Below, piece by piece: positions 22,095-27,325 of a stretch of 27,325 nt of DNA. The translations under genes and the position numbers were made by a program. The stretch spans positions 1-27,325 of the forward strand of contig CAOJLW010000003.1 of NCBI GenBank assembly GCA_948438565.1, read 5' to 3'. The notes beneath the pieces are model-generated. The model ran no database searches. It had not been told where the DNA came from and saw nothing but the letters and a program-made list of their open reading frames with translations. Source of the DNA: an uncultured Lachnospiraceae bacterium. Lineage in GTDB: Bacteria > Bacillota > Clostridia > Lachnospirales > Lachnospiraceae. Every line of letters starts with the position of its first letter. Position 1 is the first letter of the stretch.

Positions 22095-22574
22095 TTGAGC
22101 GAAAAAAACAGGAAGAAATTATATCGGGGAATGGAAATCCTCTTATTTGCGGCATATTTGGCATTGCTGAGCTATTTTCTGTTTTTTGCGGAAACAATGG
22201 GCAGGACATTTACAGAACGCACCTATCATTATAATTTAATGCCGTTTAAGGAGATTCGCCGTTTTTGGCTTCACCGGCATACGCTTGGCGCATGGTCCGT
22301 GTGTTTAAACCTGGTTGGGAATGTGGTGGCCTTTATTCCCTTCGGCTTGTTTTTGCCCAGGCTGTTCCTTCGGTGCAGGAAATTTTGGCCGACGGTATTT
22401 TTTGCGTTTGAATTTAGCCTGTGCGTGGAGATTATTCAGCTGGTGTGTAAGGTGGGAAGCTTTGACGTGGATGATATTCTTTTAAATACGTTGGGCGGCG
22501 CGTGCGGTTATCTGTCGTATCGTATCCTTACATGGCTGGCAGGAGGGCAGGATGAAAAGAAAAAATCACTATAA
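22095..22574 (+). CDS. VanZ-family membrane protein
   Basis: A 159-residue membrane protein with about four hydrophobic segments (ILLFAAYLALLSYFLFF; CLNLVGNVVAFIPFGLFLP; FFAFEFSLCVEIIQLV; LNTLGGACGYLSYRIL). The pattern N-L-x-x-F-K-E, NxxGNxxxFxPFGxxLP and DVDDxxLNTLGG identifies VanZ. VanZ proteins confer modest teicoplanin tolerance in some hosts, but most are uncharacterised and no other van gene is present here. The start is TTG at 22095, supported by AAGGAGAG about five bases upstream; no in-frame ATG lies near it. It overlaps the next gene by 23 bases and follows pyrE by 25, so it is probably in the same transcript. Confidence 0.9.
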   Translation: MSEKNRKKLYRGMEILLFAAYLALLSYFLFFAETMGRTFTERTYHYNLMPFKEIRRFWLHRHTLGAWSVCLNLVGNVVAFIPFGLFLPRLFLRCRKFWPTVFFAFEFSLCVEIIQLVCKVGSFDVDDILLNTLGGACGYLSYRILTWLAGGQDEKKKSL

Positions 22575-22872
22575 ATTTACCGGAAAAAAACATTCAAAAC
22601 GAGGGATGATAGCCTGCGCGCTGGCGGCGGCGTCCGTCTTTGCATTGGTGTATCTGGTGGCCAGATCGTTTTTGCAGGAGGGAGAAGGCGGCGTATATCT
22701 GGGCAGCGCGGGGATATTGGCGCTGGCGGCGGCTTTTGTGGCTTTCGTGCAGGCGATAAAGAGCCTGCGGGAGGACGACACGTTTCGCGGAATTCCGGCA
22801 GTGTCTATGGGGTTGTCCGTGTTGGCGGCAGGTTCCTGGATTGCATTATATGTCGTCGGATGTATGATGTAG
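22552..22872 (+). CDS. Small three-helix membrane protein (possibly DUF6142)
   Basis: A 106-residue protein with a basic start (MKRKNHYKFTGKKHSKR) and three hydrophobic segments at about 19-38, 49-66 and 83-105. The pattern resembles a Lachnospiraceae family I recall as DUF6142, but I am not certain. No function is known. It overlaps the end of the VanZ gene by 23 bases in another frame, with GGAGG just inside that gene, which suggests coupling. A positive-inside start predicts a cytoplasmic N-terminus. Confidence 0.7.
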   Translation: MKRKNHYKFTGKKHSKRGMIACALAAASVFALVYLVARSFLQEGEGGVYLGSAGILALAAAFVAFVQAIKSLREDDTFRGIPAVSMGLSVLAAGSWIALYVVGCMM

Positions 22873-22953
22873 AGTTTTGCGGATCAATAGAGTCCTTGGG
22901 GGGTTCCAAACGGCTGCGATTGGATGTCCGGTTTGATTAGGAGGGGGATATAG

Positions 22954-23538
22954 ATGGAAGAATTAGAGCAGCAAATACGTTTTCTGCTGGAATTGGATAA
23001 ACAAAAAAAAATTGGGCGTCAAACCTATCTGGCGGACGGAAGCCGGAAGGAAGGCGATGCGGAGCACGCATGGCATCTGGCCGTTATGGCATTTATGCTG
23101 GCCGATTATGCCAACCAAAAGATCGATGTTTTAAAAACGGTTAAGATGGTTTTATTGCATGATGTGATCGAAATTGACGCCGGAGACACTTATGCATACG
23201 ATACCGAAGCCAATAAGACCAAGCGGGACAGGGAGGTCAAGGCCGCGGATCGAATATACGGTCTGCTGCCGGAGAGACAAAAGCAGGAATACCGCGCGCT
23301 CTGGGATGAGTTTGAGGCGATGGAAACGCCGGAAGCCAAATTTGCCAATACGTTGGATAAGGTACAGCCTGTGCTGTTAAATAACGCTTCGGGCGGCAGA
23401 TCCTGGAGAGAGCATCAGATAAAAGTGGATCAGATTATGGCGAGGAATGAACGGACGCACGAAGGGAGCGAAACGCTTTGGTTTTACATTCGCAATTTGA
23501 TTGAAGAGAATATCAAAAAAGGAAATATCGGGACATAG
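22954..23538 (+). CDS. HD-domain hydrolase (YfbR/HDDC2-like nucleotidase)
   Basis: A 194-residue HD-superfamily phosphohydrolase. Metal-binding residues visible are His38 in DAEHAWHLAV, the paired His69-Asp70 in LLHDVIEIDAGDTY, and Asp139 in NTLDKVQPVLLN. This arrangement matches the HDDC2/YfbR group, some of which act as 5'-deoxynucleotidases on dNMPs. ATG 22954 follows AGGAGGGGG. The gene precedes the aminopeptidase gene by 19 bases. The upstream 81 bases contain no clear promoter. Confidence 0.88.
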   Translation: MEELEQQIRFLLELDKQKKIGRQTYLADGSRKEGDAEHAWHLAVMAFMLADYANQKIDVLKTVKMVLLHDVIEIDAGDTYAYDTEANKTKRDREVKAADRIYGLLPERQKQEYRALWDEFEAMETPEAKFANTLDKVQPVLLNNASGGRSWREHQIKVDQIMARNERTHEGSETLWFYIRNLIEENIKKGNIGT

Positions 23539-23557
23539 CCGGAAAGGGTATTGCAGG

Positions 23558-25660
23558 ATGGGATATCAAGAGCTTTTTAAAGAATCAAACGAAGAGGTTT
23601 TGGAACGTTTTGAATTGGCCTGGGGGAGGATTGCGGAAATTGGCGAAGAAAAGACCGTGCCTGAAGTATATCGGGACTATTTTCAAAAAACGGCGCAGTT
23701 TTTATATCTGTCTGGGCGGATTTTATCTCAGGCGGAAACCGGGGAGCTTTCTGAGCGTACGTTAAAAGAATGTGAAGAATTAAACGAAAGGCTGTATGGG
23801 GAGCTGATGGGGCCTAATTATGCGGACAGCTACGCCAATCCCCGGGCCGCGGTTCGGCGACTAGGGGAACCCTTCGGGGCGCTCCTTTCTTTTTTGTATA
23901 CGGAACTTCGTGCTGCTGCGATCTATGCATTTGAAGGAAGGAAAAAAAATCTGACTATTCTCTATGAATTATTGATTGAAATCTATAATTGCTTTGAAGG
24001 GGAAGAAGGGCCGGACAAACAGGAAATTAAACATATTGTATACTGGTTTTTCCATGATTATACGGAGGTGTTTGCGGAAGATAAAGTTCGGGAACTGGTG
24101 GATCCGGACTATGATTTTTTTACAAACATTGTGATGGAATCGGATTTTGCGGATTTGCGTTACCTCTATCGTTATGGGGAATATATCGGCGGTAATGAAC
24201 GGATGGCGGCGCAGTTTCTAAATACGCTGACGGAACAGGAAATCTGCGCCATGGCGGATACGATGACCAAAGGGTTTGCCATTGGATATGCCAATCTCGG
24301 CAAGGATTTGTCCAGGAAAGGGACGGTCTGTATGGAATATCCGATTGGGTTTGAGCGCGTCGTGCGTGCGGCTATTCGCAATTTTGCAAACATGGGATTG
24401 AGGACGACGATTCACCGCAGTCCGTTTTCTTCTTTTGACAGGGGGAGCAGCCGCAGGCGGGGATGTTACGCGTCGTCGGAAAACAGGCAGTTTGTGTTTG
24501 ACCATAAGGCGGACAGCGCGTTTTATCTGGACAAATCCTATGTGAAACGCCGTCTGGAGTCCATGCAGTCTGCTTTTGAAAAATATAAAAAACAGGCGGG
24601 GCAATATGCGGGGCCTGCGGTGATGGAAGTGTTTGGAGAATCGCCCTTTGTCCCGGAGGTCAAGCCGGAAGCGTCCCGGTACGACGGCGCCCAGAATGCG
24701 TTAAACGTCTCATTGGCCAATAGTCTGTCGCAGTTGACCAATACGTATATACCGGGAGACGAGCGGAGCTTTACCATCATCGCTTATCCGATTCCGGCAA
24801 TCGGGCCGCAGTTTGAAGCGATTTTCCGGGAGACGGTCGTTTTAAATACGCTGGATTACCGGACATACCGCGCCATACAGCAGAAGCTAATCCATGTGCT
24901 CGATACCGCCGAACGGGTGCATATTACCGGAAAAAATGGCAATAAAACAGATTTGTGGGTAACGATTCATCCGCTTTTTAATCCAGAGCGGGAAACGGCG
25001 TTTGAAAATTGTGTGGCGGACGTCAATATCCCGGTTGGCGAAGTCTTTACTTCTCCGATACTCGAAGGGACAAACGGCAAACTTCATGTTACGCGGGTAT
25101 ATCTAAACGGGTTGGAATACCAAGATTTAGAGCTGGATTTTCAGGACGGTAAAATTGCCGGCTATACCTGTTCCAATTTTTCAACAGAGGAAGAAAATAG
25201 GCGTTTTTTGTATGAGAACCTCTTACAGCAGCATGAAACGCTGCCGATGGGGGAGTTTGCAATCGGAACGAATACGACGGCATACCGGATGGCTCAAAAA
25301 TATGGCATTGCGGATAAGCTGCCGATTTTGATTGCCGAAAAGACCGGGCCGCATTTTGCCGTGGGGGATACCTGTTATGCCCATGCGGAAGATGTCCGGG
25401 TATATAATCCGGACGGAAAAGAAATTGTCGCAAAGGACAATTCGATGTCAGCTCTGCGCAGCAAAGATCTATCTCTGGCCTATGTGAATTGCCATACGGA
25501 TATTACGATTCCCTATGACGAGCTGGACGCCATTGTTGCGGTTCGTAAGGACGGGAACAGCGTAGCGATTATTCAGGACGGTAAATTTGTGGTTCCCGGG
25601 ACGGAAGCATTAAATGAACCATTAGAACAGCTAATAGACGAGTGTAGTATTTATAATTAG
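23558..25660 (+). CDS. M29-type aminopeptidase with long N-terminal region
   Basis: A 700-residue cytoplasmic metallo-aminopeptidase. The C-terminal half (about 340-700) has the M29 (thermophilic aminopeptidase, AmpS) layout: a first metal ligand Glu495 in PVGEVFTSPILEGT, Glu566 in MGEFAIGTN, and His599 in KTGPHFAVGDTC. The last ligand region is CYAHAEDV with His609 and Glu611/Asp612. The usual M29 form is H-x-D, so here Glu611 may replace Asp or Asp612 may be used. The first 330 residues are an additional helical region not found in the roughly 410-residue classic enzymes (YANPRAAVRRLGEPFGALLS; IVYWFFHDYTEVFAEDKVRE). ATG 23558 has GGAAAGGG nine bases upstream. An in-frame ATG at 23501 would overlap the HD gene and lacks a site. 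Substrate preference is unknown. Confidence 0.85.
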   Translation: MGYQELFKESNEEVLERFELAWGRIAEIGEEKTVPEVYRDYFQKTAQFLYLSGRILSQAETGELSERTLKECEELNERLYGELMGPNYADSYANPRAAVRRLGEPFGALLSFLYTELRAAAIYAFEGRKKNLTILYELLIEIYNCFEGEEGPDKQEIKHIVYWFFHDYTEVFAEDKVRELVDPDYDFFTNIVMESDFADLRYLYRYGEYIGGNERMAAQFLNTLTEQEICAMADTMTKGFAIGYANLGKDLSRKGTVCMEYPIGFERVVRAAIRNFANMGLRTTIHRSPFSSFDRGSSRRRGCYASSENRQFVFDHKADSAFYLDKSYVKRRLESMQSAFEKYKKQAGQYAGPAVMEVFGESPFVPEVKPEASRYDGAQNALNVSLANSLSQLTNTYIPGDERSFTIIAYPIPAIGPQFEAIFRETVVLNTLDYRTYRAIQQKLIHVLDTAERVHITGKNGNKTDLWVTIHPLFNPERETAFENCVADVNIPVGEVFTSPILEGTNGKLHVTRVYLNGLEYQDLELDFQDGKIAGYTCSNFSTEEENRRFLYENLLQQHETLPMGEFAIGTNTTAYRMAQKYGIADKLPILIAEKTGPHFAVGDTCYAHAEDVRVYNPDGKEIVAKDNSMSALRSKDLSLAYVNCHTDITIPYDELDAIVAVRKDGNSVAIIQDGKFVVPGTEALNEPLEQLIDECSIYN

Positions 25661-25731
25661 TATTTCTGAGTGATTCTGTGTAAAATGAAAGAAATGCAGT
25701 TACCAAATTTACAGAGAAAAGGAGTGTCATC

Positions 25732-26238
25732 ATGGCGAAAGTAGGGATTGTAATGGGCAGCGATTCAGATATGCCCGTAATGGCGAAAGCGGCGGATGTG
25801 TTAGAGCAGTTGGGTATTGCATATGAAATGACAATTATTTCCGCACACAGAGAGCCGGATGTATTTTTTGAATATGCAAAGACGGCTGAAGAAAAAGGGT
25901 TTAAGGTGATTATAGCCGGAGCCGGTATGGCTGCGCATCTTCCGGGAATGTGCGCTGCAATTTTCCCGATGCCGGTCATTGGCATCCCAATGCATACGAC
26001 GTCGTTGGGCGGACGCGATTCATTGTATTCGATTGTGCAGATGCCGTCCGGAATTCCGGTTGCCACGGTGGCGATTAACGGCGGCGCCAACGCGGCGCTT
26101 TTGGCGGCAAAAATTTTAGCTGTCAGCGATGACGCGCTGCTTTCTAAGGTAAAGGCCTATGCCGAGGATTTAAAGCGGCAGGTGCAGGCCAAGGATGCCA
26201 GGCTGCAGGAAATCGGATATAAAAATTATACAAAATAA
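25732..26238 (+). CDS. purE: N5-carboxyaminoimidazole ribonucleotide mutase (PurE, class I-like)
   Basis: A 168-residue PurE, which forms 4-carboxy-AIR in purine synthesis. The substrate-binding loop GSDSD is at residues 9-13 and SAHREPD (His39) follows, with the later IAGAGMAAHLPGM and IPMHTTSLGGRDSLYSIVQM. Whether it acts on N5-CAIR (with PurK) or directly on AIR plus CO2 cannot be told: no purK is in view. ATG 25732 has AAGGAG eight bases upstream. The 71-base gap before it shows no purine riboswitch and only a weak promoter (TTAGTA, 18 bases, TAAAAT near 25680). Confidence 0.95.
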   Translation: MAKVGIVMGSDSDMPVMAKAADVLEQLGIAYEMTIISAHREPDVFFEYAKTAEEKGFKVIIAGAGMAAHLPGMCAAIFPMPVIGIPMHTTSLGGRDSLYSIVQMPSGIPVATVAINGGANAALLAAKILAVSDDALLSKVKAYAEDLKRQVQAKDARLQEIGYKNYTK

Positions 26239-26251
26239 AGGGAGGGAGATT

Positions 26252-27277
26252 ATGGATTATAAAAAGGCGGGCGTGGATATTGAAGCTGGTTACCAATCCG
26301 TGGAATTGATGAAAAAGCACGTACAGGAGACCATGCGAAAAGAGGTTTTGACCAATCTGGGCGGTTTTTCCGGAGCCTTTTCGATGGAGGCTTTTAAACA
26401 GATGGATAAACCGACGCTGGTATCCGGGACGGACGGCGTGGGCACCAAGTTAAAGTTGGCGTTTCTGATGGACAGGCATGATACGGTCGGAATCGACTGC
26501 GTGGCGATGTGCGTCAACGATATTGCCTGCGCGGGCGGGGAACCGTTATTTTTTCTGGATTATATTGCCTGCGGCAAAAATTATCCCCATAAGATTGCCG
26601 AGATTGTAAAAGGCGTGGCTGCGGGATGTAAATTGGCGAATGCGGCGTTAATCGGTGGAGAAACTGCGGAAATGCCGGGATTTTATCCAGAAGATGAATA
26701 CGATTTGGCAGGATTTGCCGTGGGCATTGTGGATGAAAAAGATATTATATCCGGAAGCGATCTGGTGGCCGGCGACGTGCTGTTGGGCATGGCAAGCTCT
26801 GGCCTTCACTCCAACGGATTTTCCCTGGTGCGCAAGGTATTCCCTATGGAAAAAGAGGCTTTGGATACATATCAGGACGAACTGGGAGCGACGCTTGGCG
26901 AGGTTTTGCTTACGCCTACCAAAATCTATGTCAAAGCGTTAAAGGCCGTCAAGGACGCCGGAGTCAGGATAAAAGCCTGTAGTCATATTACGGGCGGAGG
27001 TTTTTACGAAAATATCCCGCGGATGCTGCCGGAGGGCAGGCATGCCATGATTCAGAAGGCAAGCTATCCGATCCCGCCTGTTTTTTCCATGCTGGCCCGG
27101 GAGGGGCGGATGGAGGAACGGATGATGTACAACACCTTTAATATGGGGATTGGCATGGCGTTAGCCGTAGCTCCGTCAGACGTAAACGCGGCGATGGACG
27201 CTATCAAAGAAGCAGGAGAGACTCCTTATGTGATAGGGGAAATCAAAGATGGAGAAAAAGGAGTAACGTTATGTTAA
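26252..27277 (+). CDS. purM: Phosphoribosylformylglycinamidine cyclo-ligase
   Basis: A 341-residue AIR synthetase (PurM), the fifth step of purine synthesis: FGAM plus ATP gives AIR. Diagnostic sequences are SGTDGVGTKLKLAF (residues about 62-75), CVNDIACAGGEPLFFLDYIA, IGGETAEMPGFY and ASSGLHSNGFSLVRKV. Normal length and complete. GGAGGG lies before ATG 26252; an in-frame ATG at 26195 sits inside purE and is not used. The gene starts 13 bases after purE and its stop overlaps purN by seven bases. Confidence 0.96.
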   Translation: MDYKKAGVDIEAGYQSVELMKKHVQETMRKEVLTNLGGFSGAFSMEAFKQMDKPTLVSGTDGVGTKLKLAFLMDRHDTVGIDCVAMCVNDIACAGGEPLFFLDYIACGKNYPHKIAEIVKGVAAGCKLANAALIGGETAEMPGFYPEDEYDLAGFAVGIVDEKDIISGSDLVAGDVLLGMASSGLHSNGFSLVRKVFPMEKEALDTYQDELGATLGEVLLTPTKIYVKALKAVKDAGVRIKACSHITGGGFYENIPRMLPEGRHAMIQKASYPIPPVFSMLAREGRMEERMMYNTFNMGIGMALAVAPSDVNAAMDAIKEAGETPYVIGEIKDGEKGVTLC

Positions 27278-27325
27278 GGCTTGCGGTTTTTGTATCCGGC
27301 GGCGGGACGAATTTACAGGCGATTA
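27271..27325 (+). CDS. purN: Phosphoribosylglycinamide formyltransferase, first 18 codons
   Basis: The window ends 18 codons into this frame, which reads MLRLAVFVSGGGTNLQAI. The SGGGTNLQAI phosphate-binding loop is diagnostic for PurN, which transfers a formyl group from 10-formyl-THF to GAR. ATG 27271 overlaps the end of purM and has AAAAGGAG upstream, so translation is coupled. Confidence 0.9.
   Translation, partial: MLRLAVFVSGGGTNLQAI

Noticed and set aside
22095..22574. VanZ as evidence of a glycopeptide-resistance cluster
   Set aside because: No vanH/A/X or regulatory genes are present; lone VanZ genes are common in Firmicutes.
25661..25731. Purine riboswitch before purE
   Set aside because: The gap is 71 bases, too short for the aptamer plus expression platform, and has no paired loop elements of that class.

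Overview
The window looks like a chromosomal segment of a Gram-positive Clostridia species, most likely of the family Lachnospiraceae. The reasons are near-consensus sigma-A promoters, strong AAGGAGG-type ribosome binding sites, a split transketolase, a B12-dependent MetH without a reactivation domain beside a YitJ-type methyltransferase/MTHFR fusion, VanZ, and several proteins of a kind I associate with Lachnospiraceae. This is inferred from protein resemblance; there is no rRNA or other phylogenetic marker. Nearly everything reads on the + strand. The exceptions are a partial PAP2-type gene at the left edge and a PepSY lipoprotein gene at about 11.3-11.9 kb.

Layout. (1) 1-447, minus: start of a PAP2-family membrane phosphatase, diverging from (2) 742-3105: a membrane-anchored L,D-transpeptidase and the tRNA t6A dehydratase TcdA. 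(3) 3245-5115: a 21-codon ORF followed by the two overlapping halves of a split transketolase, closed by an intrinsic terminator. (4) 5190-11220: the least explained region. It holds four uncharacterised proteins (5190, 6059, 10132, 10822), an aldose-1-epimerase-like gene, and a LytTR response regulator with a GHKL histidine kinase. Three upstream regions carry GCCGATAT and a fourth carries GTCGATAT, which match the -10 element of the flagellar sigma factor SigD/FliA. Only the one at 5109-5136 has a full -35 (TAAA, 16-base spacer). The 10132 product begins like flagellin/FlgL proteins and has a FliD-like segment, so I read the region as a possible undescribed set of motility-coregulated proteins. 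(5) 11285-11944, minus: PepSY lipoprotein, convergent on a shared terminator. (6) 12160-19810: a tight run of six genes: ATP-grasp ligase, 76-residue protein, MATE exporter, hotdog thioesterase, homocysteine methyltransferase/MTHFR fusion, and MetH. (7) 19919-20908: phosphate acetyltransferase. (8) 21033-21188: tRNA-Val(TAC) and elongator tRNA-Met(CAT) with their own promoter and terminator. (9) 21389-25660: pyrE, VanZ, a small membrane protein, an HD-domain hydrolase and a long M29-type aminopeptidase. (10) 25732 to the right edge: purE, purM and the start of purN.

How the genes work together. MTHFR makes methyl-THF, which MetH uses to methylate homocysteine. PyrE, PurE, PurM and PurN belong to de novo nucleotide synthesis, which draws its ribose phosphate from the pentose phosphate pathway that the split transketolase serves. 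The 5-11 kb block stands apart functionally and is the best candidate for new biology. No gene-free stretch reaches 300 bases; the longest is 448-741, which holds two divergent promoters and a repeat/dyad element. I see no insertion sequence, CRISPR array, phage gene or obvious pseudogene.
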